From: Volvox africanus
Lineage: Eukaryota; Chlorophyta; Chlorophyceae; Chlamydomonadales; Volvocaceae
Direction: 5' to 3'
DNA: 64,000 bases
NCBI GenBank assembly: GCA_030268105.1
Contig: BSDZ01000078.1
Location: 2,593,001-2,657,000, forward strand
Shown: piece after piece, positions 12,933-24,598 of the stretch
How the letters are laid out: each line of letters opens with the position of its first letter
Position numbering within the stretch: the first letter of the stretch is position 1
Translations under genes and position numbers: made by a program
Notes under the pieces: generated by a model
Seen by the model: only the letters and a program-made list of their open reading frames with translations
The model's database searches: none
What the model was told of the DNA's origin: nothing

Positions 12933-15900
12933 ATGGCGAATCCAAATGCAGAACACGACGAGGTAATTCCGTTCGAGCCAGACCTTGACAACGATGAGGA
13001 TCCCGGAGTCCCACTCCAGGGTCAGCCTCGCCACGAACGGTTGGAGAGAATTGCTCTGTTCGACTTTCTGAGGCTTCTTGCGGGCAACCGCGAGCCCCAA
13101 CCTGGCTTTAGAACGATGGAGGAGCTTGTGAACCATCTCAAATCAAATGATACCATAACAAGGTTGGGAAGAATGCTATGGAGATTTCTTCGCCACAATT
13201 GTCGGGTTGGCTACAAGGGCGACAGCCTACATTATCCCCACCACCCGTATACGCTGCCCCAAATCGACCCCTTGACTATTCTGTTCACGTGTCTCAGTCG
13301 AGCCTTCTTTGCATCCATCCATCCATCCATCCATCCATCAAGGGGAAGAACCCCGCTTGCAAATCAAGGCTGTAAGCACTCCTGGCCCCCGGCTTACCCT
13401 GCGGTCTGTCGTGGCTGCGCATGTCCATCAACCTCGCATACGGATCATGCGTAACCTCTCCGCAACTTTGGATTTGCCGCGGCGTTTCCACACGATGTGG
13501 TTGCCGCACAGTCCCGGCGATCTTGACATAAGTTGCAAACCCTGCCACTGAAACGCAACCTCCAGAGACCACTGGGCATCGGATGCCAGAAATCCACAGC
13601 ATTAGGGATCTATTTAGGGTTGCGGTCAGTGTGAGGTCAGTACCTACTCAGTGAGAATAGGTGATGCTAGCAAAGGCAAACTCCAAACACAAACAAATAA
13701 CACAGTCACTAACGTATTTCCGTGCCAATGCCCATTTCCCTGCCTTCCATCAGAAGAATAATCTTCCATTTAATTTTTAGTCTCCATCCCTTTATCAAGA
13801 CTCTTTCCTCACCCATGCGCCCGTCCGTGGCGACTTGCCGTGACCTTCCTAATCCCAAATGTTGCCACCCCCGGTCAGTGTGCCATAACGTGATAAGGCC
13901 AGTGTGCCACAACGTATCCTCCCGATGAAAAAACGCCGCTCTGATGTGTGTGCCTTTTCGTTGGTCGTAATGCCGCCCTACAGCGATGCGGTATCCCGTG
14001 CAATGCTGGCTTGCCCCCGCGACCTGTTCGTGCCGTACCCGCACCGTGTCGAGGCTCTGGTGGACCGACCCATCCGTGTGGAAGCGGCGGGTTTCAACAT
14101 CTCCGCACCGCACGTGCAGGCGGTATCGCTGCAGGCGCTGGCTCTGGAGCAGGGGCAGAGGTGCGGGAAAGCGCGTTGTACCGAGGTCTACATTATAGGG
14201 GCAGGGCAAAAGATCAAAATCGTACCTGTCGCGACTCATTATCAGAATCAGCTGTGTGATGTATTATCGGCGTAATTTATTTCTTATGTGAGAGTGCATC
14301 GGTCCCAGGAATAATCTTTGGATCTGTTCTATCGACTGCTTGTTGCGTTAAGGAATCGTTTACCAACAAACGTTTCGTTTCCAAGAAAAGAATGAAATGG
14401 AAATTTACCTAGGCATCCGGAAGACGAATGGACGAGATCCGGTACTGCTGCTGAGAACTACATATCCCCGTCCTGATGACTAATGTTATTCCTGGCTTAA
14501 GATGAAAGAACGCAACAGCTGGAGAGAGGTGTGTGAAGCCTCCTACGGATTGTGCTCCGCGGCATGTGTTAGGGGGGAGAGGGATACTAACCATATGGTT
14601 TATATATATATATATATACACATAACACACACATATATATACACACCTATATATTAAGGGGTGCGCGGTATATATGGACATATACATACATAAACACATA
14701 TAAATGAATTATTTAATATATTTACTTAATTAGGGTATTATGAGGGGATATGTAGTTCTCAGCAGCAGTACCGGATCTCATTCATTCGTCTTTCCCGCCC
14801 TTTCTGGGTTTCTTTCTTTGCTTTAACTGAAGCTTGCCCATACGCACGGGTTCATCTATCCCATCTGCAGTCCTACCACCTGTTGGGTATACGGTGATCA
14901 GTACATGACTGCACAGGCATGTATGTGTGTAGGATAGGGGGGTACATCACCCGTGGCCACTAACTTGGCAGTCCCTACCTTCCCCGGTGTTTCGGGGCAC
15001 CCTCATCCAGTCTCCCATGCCGACTTCTCCGAAACCAGTGGTTTTCCCAGGTTCAGCACCCACCACCAGCATCCAGCGGAATGCTGGATGCATGTATGTG
15101 TATTCATGTGTGTATGTAATGGGTAAGGGAAACACCCAACTTCCGTTTTGAGGTCTCCTATCTTGAACGTTTGGTATATATAGATTTTACATGCTCATCT
15201 CTACTGCTGCTGCTGTGGAGTGGTCGTACACAATGTCGTATAGACCAGCGAGCCTCTAATCATGTCAGGCAGAATCCTGTTGTGCGCAACCCCCTTATTG
15301 GATGAGCCCCCTCGACACCGTCACGTATTGTTGCAGGGTGCTAGATGTGGGCTGCGGCTGCGGTATCATTACGGCCTATGCGGCCTTCCTGGTGAGCGAA
15401 ACTATCCATGCCAGCGATTCTGTAAGAGTGCTCGGTCCGCCAAGATCAGGCCTACCACAGCTTCATTCGTAACCCCATGCATCTTTTCGGGATATGCAGG
15501 GGGGAAGATAACACCTGCCTTTATTTATGTGTCCACATCCTCCTCTTAATCTCCCATGCACCCGCTTTCGGTTTACTTGAGCGGTATTCATTGTACAGCA
15601 TCGCTACTTCACAACTTTATATCACACTCGTTGGAAGCTTTTTGTCGCCAATTTTCATATATTCTCAAGTTTTTATATTTGAAAGAGAATGGATTTTGTA
15701 CTAATGAGGGTCGGTTTTGTGTTTGTATTCGTGCTGTATTCTGGTCCCTGCTTACTGCCTGTCTCCGTCATAAAATATCTGGACTAATAGAAACATGTTG
15801 CCCTATTTCTAATTTATTGGACCATTCGGTATGTTGATTATTTTTGGTATAGTTTAAATTATGATTTGTACTAAAAATTAAAGTACCATCCGATTTTGTC

Positions 15901-18900
15901 TACATCATGCGGAGTTATGTTGCTTTCCGGCCTCCTCGACAAGACAACACATTTGGTTGGCACTTTAATTACTCGCCCTCAATCGTTCGGTCCCTCCCTT
16001 TGTTAGACTGGTTCCTCCGGGGAAGTCGTCGGCATCGACATCCGGGACGACGCCATCAAGCTCGCCTGCCAGAACCTACTAGCTCTGAAGACCCGGAATA
16101 TCGAGTGGGTTCCAGCTCCTTGTTCCTCCTCCTGGGCCTTAGATGATTACATCCTTACATCATGCATTTGCACGTCCACGTTCCTGGCCAAGGACCAACG
16201 TCACCCTCTCCACCCCCAGTTCGTGTAGCTTCACACACACCTCTCCCCTTGGTCGCGACATATTACCGTCCCAACAGACGCATTTGGTCCATTTGCGTCA
16301 AGTAGAAGTATGATGGTGCAGAGTCATGTCGTGACACCCTGCCCACTCGGTTTATTCCGAGAATGACTCCTCGGGGGCATCTTTATTAGGATTCCTTCCA
16401 GACCCCCGTATTCCATATACCAGCACCAGGATTCGCTTTGTTCCCCTCTGACCCCCTTATTTTCCTTCCTGGAGACAACTTCCCATGTGTTGTAACGGAA
16501 GCCCCCTCACCCTTCGGCCTTCCTGCGCACGCAGGTTCCCCGATGTGGCGGCGCCCATCCGTTTGGAGCGCCACAATGTGTTCATTCCACTCAAGCGCCA
16601 CTTGGGGCGCTATGACGCGGTGCACGTGGGAGGTGCTCTGCCGGGCAGCAGGTTGGGAGCGCTGTTGGATCTCTTGGGACCCAAGTAAGCGGTGGCGGTG
16701 GCGGATGAAGATATGGAGGGCGGTATAGCGCTGTATAGGGCTATGGAGGATGGGACTACAGCGGTAGGGTGGTAGGGGGCTATGAGGTGGAGCAGTTGCT
16801 GCAACAGCAGCCTAGAGGGAACGGATGGGGGCATGGTCGGGATTACGAATAGGTGTTGGTTTATGAAACGGACTCGGTATAGAGGGCGGAACTCACGGAT
16901 GCAACCGGAAAAAGGTGGCATAGGGCCCACAGGGAGTTGCAGGTCCGTCCCTTGTTCGTTTGTCCGTTTTGTTTTCGCTGCTAATCACCTGCCGTGGTGG
17001 GCCCTTACCTATGTTGGGATGTCCCTCTCCCTCTCCCTCTCCCTCTCCCTCTCCCTCTCCCTCTCCCTCTCCCTCTCCCTCTCCCTCTCCCTCTCCCTCT
17101 CCCTCTCCCTCTCCCTCTCCCTCTCCCTCTCCCTCTCCCTCTCCCTCTCCCTCTCCCTCTCCCTCTCCCTCTCCCTCTCCCTCTCCCTCTCCCTCTCCCT
17201 CTCCCTCTCCCTCTCCCTCTCCCTCTCCCTCTCCCTCTCCCTCTCCCTCTCCCTCTCCCTCTCCCTCTCCCTCTCCCTCTCCCTCTCCCTCTCCCTCTCC
17301 CTCTCCCTCTCCCTCTCCCTCTCCCTCTCCCTCTCCCTCTCCCTCTCCCTCTCCCTCTCCCTCTCCCTCTCCCTCTCCCTCTCCCTCTCCCTCTCCCTCT
17401 CCCTCTCCCTCTCCCTCTCCCTCTCCCTCTCCCTCTCCCTCTCCCTCTCCCTCTCCCTCTCCCTCTCCCTCTCCCTCTCCCTCTCCCTCTCCCTCTCCCT
17501 CTCCCTCCATTGCCCGTTCCCCGTAAACGGTTCTCCACGGTCCCCCTCGGCGGCCCATCACTCCAGGGGCGGCCGCATCGTGGCGCCGATTTCCAATGAG
17601 CTGCGGTTGGTGACCAAGTAAGTCGGCTGGGGGCGTTTTTGCATGCTGTCGCTGCGCCTGGGGCACTGTCGGAATGGAGATGCGCTCTTTCTCACCCTCC
17701 CGGCTGCAACAAGTACCCCTGAGCTCCAGTTCCCATATCCGAGTGTCAACATGGACCGCTCCCTCTCTCTGTCCCTCCATAAACCTCTCCCTCCCTTTTT
17801 CCTTTTTCCTCGCTCTCGCTCTCACTCCCTCTGTGCTCCCGGATCCGTGTTTCCTCATACCTTGCCGACCTTCATCATCCATCATCCCGGCCGATCTACC
17901 CTCCGTCACAGGGCCACTGACCTGTAGGTAGCCCAGCTTCATTATTTCCCTCCTTCCCCGCCCCTTCCAACAACACACACCCGGCCCCTCTTAAGCCATC
18001 CTAATTTCCTATATCGCGAGCTGCACGGACAGGTCGCCTGACGGAAGTGTACGGCAGCGCGTGCTGAGCCAAGTCAGTTTCAGTAAGCTGGAGGTGAGGT
18101 TGGGACCTACCGCCGGTAACCAGATTCGACAGCATTATGTGTCTCACTTGGATGCATGACCTCCTGGGTATTTGAAAACGCTTATGTGTAAGCTACTATC
18201 AAGGGCCTGTCACATCCCTTAGCCTCTTCTCCTTCCCCAGCTACCGTACATGGACTCCAACCCCCTCAGTCCCCAAAGCATCCAGCCTCCCTGCTCCAGT
18301 CGCTGCATTCCTGGAGGTCGCTTCTCACCGCCATTCGAACGCCTACTCTGTTCATCTCTGCCACTGTCTGTCAACCTCTGCCAATCTTAGGTCCCTCGGG
18401 ACGTGGACGTGGTCCTGGAGCTTCTTCAAGAGCAGGCGGAAGCGGACAGGTGGGCGGGTGGGCGGGTGGTGGAGGACGTAGAGCGGTACACAAAAACCAA
18501 GATACACTTGAGGTCGTCCATCTGCCCGGGCCATCAAGGCGGCTCCCCTGTGATTTCCCTCGGCCACCTGTATATACCTGGATCACACAAAAGCACCTTA
18601 CCTAGGTTCATTCCCTCTCTGGTGTTCGTTCTTCACGTCCCTCCGCCCGACCACAATCCTGGCATCATCCTAGATTTCTCAGCAGAGGTATTACTCGCCT
18701 TCCCCCGTTACCGGACCACCTTCCCCGGCCGCCGCAGGCGTGTGGAGGTTCCTTCTTCCACCTTCGCATCAGATTTGGCCCACCTGGCGGCTCCGGGGGT
18801 GGACCTGCAAACTGGGAAGGCGGCGGTGATGAGCGGGTTCACAGCATCAGCATCAGCATCGGCGTCGGCGTCCGCGTCGGCGTCGGCGTCGGCACTGTTG

Positions 18901-21900
18901 CCTGATTTCGCCGCGCCTAGCTCTCCACGCCGTGGAACTACCAGCGGTGTCAGGTGGGTGGCGACGTGGGCATCGAAGATATCGCAGGGAGTGGTGATGC
19001 GAACTAGGGGGGGGTCTTCGGCGGATCGCCGCCAGCCATCTGGCGACCTAGTTCCTTCCGCAAACTGCATTTACATGTGTATGTAACTCGTGTGGGAATC
19101 CATCACTACTAGATTTTGCAGATCGTGGGAGATTTCAAGGTTGTCCATTACCCCGCGCGCTTCGTTGCTGTGGCCCCTGCCGTAATTGCCGTGCTGTAAC
19201 TGCCTTTCTCGTACCCCTTTCTCGTACCCTTTTTCCTCCGTCCCTCAGGCCCCGGAGTGATACATCCCTGCCTGATGATCACGCCGCTTCGGCCACACTG
19301 CCACCTGCATACCGAAGCAGCGGCAGCCAGGTCAGCCGCCCGGAGGAGGAGGAAGCGGTAGATGCCGCTGCCGCCGACGCAATGGAGGGTAATATCTCGG
19401 CGGCAACGGCGGCGACGGCGACGGCGACGGCGACGGCGGCGGCGGCGGCAGCGGTGACAGCGCCCATCACCGGCGGGTGGGGATGGAAATGGGAGCGACC
19501 GGCAGCGAAGGCCGAGGGCGGTTTAAACGTGGATATGGATGTGGATGTGGAGGCGGGGGAGAAGTCGCCGCTGCCCGTGAGGACGGGGATGACAGAGGAC
19601 ATGGAGGCGGAGGGGCTGGCGCCGGCAGGTGGGCTGGGGAAGGCGAATACCCGAACCCGCTTACCAGGTACGCTGTGGGGGCCGGTTCGGCAGCCTAGAC
19701 AAGGTCTGATCTGGTTTGTGTTGGGGTCGGTGTTGCTGTTGCGCGGTTCGAATCCGCGCAGGATATTCCTCATGGCGGAGCTGGGCCGGGTTGAGGGGCG
19801 TTGCAGAACTCTGATATGTACACATATTTACATATGTTATAATATGTTATAATGTGTTATAATATGCATACGTGTATGTGTGTATTTGTGTGAAGGTTCA
19901 TATATATACATATATACACATATGTTTAGGTTAAGGGACTTCAACTTTTGCAGCTTGCACCCGCCTAGGCTGAGATCACTTAAACACTACTCTTCATAGT
20001 TCACTGCTCAGGGACTCAGGGACTCAGGGACCCGTAATCGTAAGAGTATGCGTAGCGATCCATGGGTCTGCGGCATGGCCGGCGGGATTCGTCATTGACT
20101 CGTGGGTCTGTACACGCAGGGCCCAATGAAACGGAAGCAATAGGTGAGGCGAATACATCGGTGGCCGTGCAGCACTTGAACGCGGAGCGACGCGACGACA
20201 GCGACGGCGGCAGCAACGGTGGCCATGACGGTGACGGTGGCGGGATAGGTTTATCGTACCTTTCCGACGTGGCCGCGACGCTGGCAGTGGGCGAGACGGA
20301 CTGTAAGCTGGAGGGTGATGGCTGGCGACTGCCAGCGCACAAGGCTGTTCTGCAAGGTATGGATTGGATTAGGTTGAGTTGGAGGGGATGGGGTTGGAGG
20401 GGATGGGGTTGGAGGGGATGGGGTATGAGGGGATTGGATATCAATGACTTCAGGGATGGGCTCTTGAATTCGGGAGGGATTGCGTGTACACAGGGGCCGG
20501 CCGCTACCTGAAAACCTAGGCGGAGATTAGGCATAACTTTAGGGCGGCAGCTGCTGCGTTTAATCGGTTGAATAGGCGACAGTTCATGGCATAGACCAGG
20601 GCTGCTAGTCAAGGGTATCACCCCTGGTCTCTTATCGTAGTCACTTTGTGCGAAAGCGGGGGGAAGGAGGGAGTCATATCAGGCCAGAGAAAAGACTCGT
20701 CGGCTGTTCGGCCAGGCGGGTATTCACCTTCCCGCCCAACACACACACACACACACACACACACACCTTCGGGTATACACCCCGCGGCCGAACCCCACCC
20801 CTGGATTTCTTTCTCTCCTCCTCAAAGCGCGCTGCGAGCTGCTCCGCGCCCACATGGGCAGCGGCATGCGGGACAGCGATGCGGCCACGTACCGAGTCCC
20901 AGAGGCGGTGGAGCGGCGAGAGGCATTGGAGGCCTTCCTGCACTACGTGTACAAGGTGGGTGCCGTTGGTAGGCTGGTTCGGCTGTATGTGCGACCTTCT
21001 TACGAATGGTCTTGGCCTGGGGTCGACGGCGCTCTTTCACCGTCGTGGGAGAGAGGGCGCATGGGCCTCACCCGAAAGGGATTGTGAAGTGCTAGTTGTT
21101 ACGGCTGATATCAGAACTCGCTGGACTGTTAATGCTGAACAGAACTTGACTGTATCTCTCTCTCCGCCTCTGATGTCTCCTCCGCCCATAACTCGCCCCA
21201 CCTCTACCCCAAGCGTATCAGATGTCGTGCATTTGCATCGCCATTGCCCCAGTTGCATCCCTACGTTCCGTTATTTGCGCTTCTGAAACGCATTCCTAAC
21301 ACCGGGCTTGTCTATCCGCCTTCACCCAATGCTTCTCCCCTGCCGCTCTCCTGCCTCTCACCTTGCTACTGTCGTGCTCGTCCCATGCCTTTTCCCCGTA
21401 CATCAATCCGCGGCCTAAGGACTGCCTCCCTGCCGATATGGACACGGAGCTGATGCCGCAGCTGCTGCACGCAGGGATTTACTACGGGTGCCGCAGGCGA
21501 GTTGAGCCAAATGTAGTTGAGCCAAATGAGTTGAGCCAAATGAGTTGAGCCAAATGTTCCGTATGGAAAAATATCGTTCATTCGGTCTTCACCAGCAGCA
21601 GCGCTGGTGGAGGGCACAGCGTGGCCACGTGATGAGCTCGGGGCTTGCCCAGGGGTTTCAAAGCTCGCTTCCCCTGCCCCCACCGAGGGAGATTCTCTTC
21701 GCTTCTCCCGGGACGCGGAAAGGCAGTCTCATCTGCTGATGTGGAGTAGTCCAAACACTCCCGTCCGGACTCCTTCACCAGCTGCACGTTGAGAGGCCGA
21801 ACCTGCTTGCGAGCCCGCGCTCAAGCAGCCTATTCATACACACATATACACACACGGCTCCCGACTGGCATGCTGCAGGCTGGTTCGTCTCTGCGAATCC

Positions 21901-22421
21901 GTGCTGGCTCGTGAGCTGGTGGAGGCATCCAGCCAAGGGGGGGCGGATCCCGAGGTACTGGCGGCAGCGGTGGCGGCAGCGGGCCCGCTGCTGGCTCTTG
22001 CAGACGAGGGCGGCCTGGATCAGCTGCGGAGGGTGGCCATGCAGTTCGTGAGTATGAGTACGGGGAGAACGGCGTCAAGGGCAGAGCAAGGATGCAACTG
22101 CACATGAGCTGAACCCCCCCCCCACTTTTCTGCACTTGCCTGCCACTCATATCGTGTGAATTCCGCTCGTTTCCCTCCTGCTTTACCCCTTCCTTCCCCA
22201 CCTCCGCTGGCCAAATCGGTCACACCGGTCACATCGGTCACATCGGTCAGGTTATGGAGCACTTCGCCGCTGTATCGGCAACAGAGGGGTACCGGCAGCT
22301 GCCTCGGCCGCTAGTCGACGAGGTGGCACGAGAGGCGCTGTCCCGTTATCATGGCGTGCTGAGGCAGCTAGAGCGACTGGGGGAGGCGGGGAGCGGTCAG
22401 CCCGGGGAATCTGACGACTGA
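12933..22421 (+). CDS. Protein-L-isoaspartate methyltransferase domain fused to a BTB/POZ domain
   Basis: Fifteen exons join in continuous phase: 12933-13162, 13984-14160, 15337-15391, 16007-16104, 16535-16684, 17567-17617, 18033-18093, 18391-18449, 18738-18953, 19249-19667, 20120-20356, 20828-20955, 21420-21496, 21879-22047, 22251-22421. They encode 765 residues. The PIMT part (about 65-290) has SDAVSRAM, NISAPHVQA (115-123), the SAM-binding VLDVGCGCGI (137-146) and GEVVGIDIRDDAIKLA. PIMT enzymes repair isoaspartyl residues using S-adenosylmethionine. A Ser/Ala-rich and acidic linker (about 295-550) follows. The BTB domain (about 555-665) has DVAATLAVGETDCKLEGD, LPAHKAVLQARCELLRAHM and ALEAFLHYVY, then a BACK-like helical tail. 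BTB proteins usually dimerise and serve as CUL3 ligase adaptors. The intron after 21496 must use a GC donor to keep frame. A TGTAA signal follows the stop. Domain calls are firm; the single-transcript claim rests on phase agreement across the linker. Confidence 0.8.
13309..13339. repeat. (CCAT)n microsatellite in intron 1 of PIMT-BTB
   Basis: About seven uninterrupted CCAT units lie within the first intron (13163-13983). It is a simple repeat with no other signal around it. Confidence 0.9.
14423..14790. mobile_element. MITE-like element with 47-bp terminal inverted repeats
   Basis: Positions 14423-14469 and 14744-14790 are inverted copies of each other with about three mismatches; both contain GATCCGGTACTGCTGCTGAG. 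The enclosed about 270 bp has no long open frame and includes TA- and CA-rich runs near 14600-14700. The whole 368-bp unit sits in intron 2 of PIMT-BTB (14161-15336). Size, structure and intron position fit a non-autonomous DNA transposon, but I could not find a clear target-site duplication, so a simple inverted duplication is also possible. Confidence 0.6.
17022..17507. repeat. 81-copy perfect CCCTCT hexanucleotide tract
   Basis: An uninterrupted run of CCCTCT units fills 486 bp of intron 5 of PIMT-BTB (16685-17566). One strand is pure pyrimidine, the other pure purine. All three forward frames stay open through it, giving long artefactual Ser-Leu, Pro-Ser and Leu-Pro frames that are not genes. 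On the sense strand it forms a giant polypyrimidine tract upstream of the acceptor at 17566. Confidence 0.98.
20380..20430 (+). repeat. G-rich 15-bp tandem repeat
   Basis: Three to four units close to GGATGGGGTTGGAGG lie in intron 11 of PIMT-BTB, just after the donor at 20356. The repeated GGGG runs on the sense strand could form a G-quadruplex in the pre-mRNA; that is inference. Confidence 0.8.
20738..20765. repeat. (AC)n microsatellite in intron 11 of PIMT-BTB
   Basis: About thirteen AC units lie in the intron between 20356 and 20828. No further signal. Confidence 0.9.
21501..21556. repeat. 13-bp tandem repeat in intron 13 of PIMT-BTB
   Basis: Four imperfect copies of a unit close to GTTGAGCCAAATG begin immediately after the inferred GC donor at 21497. 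The unit may have expanded from the exon border itself. Confidence 0.85.
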
Positions 22422-22460
22422 TTCAATGATTGTTATTAGTTTACATTGGGCTCCAACAAT

Positions 22461-22465
22461 TGTAA
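22461..22465 (+). terminator. TGTAA polyadenylation signal for PIMT-BTB
   Basis: TGTAA occurs 40 bp after the stop codon. This pentamer is the typical polyadenylation signal in chlorophycean algae. Confidence 0.65.
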
Positions 22466-24598
22466 ATTTTGCGTAGCCATAAGAACAAGTACCAAATGAT
22501 CGGCGCTTGTACTGACTGCACCCCGTCATAAATGGGCCCTATGAGGTGCGGGGCCCGAGCTCTGAAACGGGCTGGCACTTAAAAGCGCAACTTGGTGGAT
22601 ACAGTCGCAGGAATCGGCTGGTGCGCAAGAATGGTCTTGAGCCATGAAGAAACAAGATACGTGCCTGTATGCAGATGTTGGTGCATAAGCCAACTGTGAG
22701 ATGTACGTAATGTGTGTCGGGGCGGTTGGGTGACTGCGGCGTTTAACCTGCAAATGAGCCTGTTATGCATTCCTTTTATCAGAGAGCTAGGGTCGACATT
22801 GTTAGTAGGGCTGAAGCGGGATGGTAACGTGGTATAATACGCCTGTACTCGAAGTGTATGTGATGGGCAGCAGAGTAGGCAACGTATGCGTGTGTGTGTG
22901 TGTGTGTATGTGTGTGTATGTGTGTGTATGTGTGTGTGTATGTGTGTGTATATGTGTGTATGAAAGGGTTGGGTAAGTAGGGGAGTCGGTTAAACAACAG
23001 ACCCGGGTACGGGCAGATACAGGAGGAGGTGGACGACGGGGAGGACAGAGGAGGTGGAGGGCATTTCTCTGGTGGGAACATCTCGGTGATGGAGAGGCTT
23101 TGGAGAATGCATTGGTGAAGCGATGGGAGAGGGGATGTAAAGAGAGGTGGTGCAGGAGGACAGGAAAGGCGCTGCGCTCGAAGGAAGTCTGCCAGGATTG
23201 AGGCTGGGGTTGGTGTGTTGCGGGGAGGGGGGGGGTACTGGTTGGGCGAAGATAGTGAGGAGCTGGGCGCGAAGGGCAGCACACTGGGTAAGGAGGACCT
23301 TCCGGAAGGCTTTCGCATGCGGGCACGTGTAATGCTTACAGCGGGCTCCTGAACGACCGGCCGAGCCAACATACGATGCATATGGGGCGTCAGTGGACTT
23401 ACTTGTGGGACTTATTATGTTGGGAGGTGTGGACGTGATGAATGGCATTTACCCCGGGAAACGGGGCCAAGGCAGGGCTGCTGCTGCTGGTGGGGGAAAC
23501 TCACCTTCAGCCGACGCATGCGGAGGGAGGCCAGGAGGGACGCACACAGACATTTCAGATAGCCGACACCGCTTCCCTCACACCGGGCCCACCATCTACC
23601 TGCCTACCAAAGTGTTTTGGGGCAGTACAGGCCAGCCGATAAAGGCAAGAAAACGACAAAACCCCCGAGGTAATAACGCGAGAGAGTGAGGGAATACGAG
23701 TGTAGGGCTTCAACACGCCGTTTGCTGCCCAATGCCCTACCCGCGCAGCTGTGGCTTCTGTGTCGCCCGGGGCTGCGGCACGTGGTGTACATATACGGGC
23801 TGTAAATGCGTAGGCCCTGCTGCTGCCGCGTTTGGTGGTGGCCTGTCTGAATGATGTGTGCGATTGCGACCACTGCCACTGCCGTGGTTTTTGTTACCTA
23901 GCGGGCCCTATGGTGCTGCGTGTTGATGTAAAAATATTGTTCGGAAATGTACATAGCTGCTGACATGGGCGGCTGTGGCAGGTGGCGGGGTTGCTGGCAT
24001 GACTGGTGGTGGCGGGCGGCTGGTAGTGGTCATGTTTTGGTGAAGACCATGGTGGTGAAGGTGGACGAAGGCCGTCAAGGTCTGTCAGGTTGTTTTTTCC
24101 TTCATCATGTGAGGGTGATGGCGGATCCACCAGGACCCGCAGGACCTGCTCTTCAGACCCGGCTCCGCCCGGCTCCAAAGCAACATAAGTTCATGTGCGG
24201 GTCGAAACACACACACACACACACACACGGGTATGTCACATGTCGTGATCGGGGGCTGTACGGGACTGGTTTAAAGAGTGTGTACCGCAAAGTTGCCTAC
24301 CGCCCACAGTGTTGTGTGGAAGGCGTTTGTTTGGGTGCTCCACTCGAGCGTGCCGTTCCGCACTCGGGCTCCGCTGTTAATCCTATATCCCACACCCTAC
24401 ATATCCTATATCCCACCGCACGTACGAAAGAGGAGAAATAGAGACATGAAATGGGATATGGTCATGACCATGACCTTGCAGCTCCCTGCCACTTGTATAC
24501 GGCACTTGTATGTGGATTCAGGATCCACGAATGGAATGCTTTATATCTCCATAAAACACGACGGGCATATGGACTCATACCTTATCTTTGCTTGACAG
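22466..24598. other. Stretch without a recognised gene; TG-rich microsatellite
   Basis: A (TG)n tract with TA interruptions spans about 22889-22962. On the minus strand an open frame near 23448-22990 includes CKHYTCPHAKAFRKVL, which looks more protein-like than its surroundings but matches no family I know. Plus-strand frames near 23433-23640 have no recognisable motif. Some of this may be 5' exons of the acyl-CoA-binding gene that starts to be readable at 24599. Another (AC)n run lies near 24207-24228. Confidence 0.4.

Noticed and set aside
16782..17978. Very long frames on both strands encoding Ser-Leu, Pro-Ser, Leu-Pro, Glu-Gly and Arg-Gly repeats.
   Set aside because: They are produced by the CCCTCT tract, which is open in several frames; the region is an intron of the PIMT-BTB gene.
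18708..19070. Minus-strand frame with Asp-Ala repeats.
   Set aside because: It is the complement of the in-phase Ser-Ala linker exon of PIMT-BTB on the plus strand.
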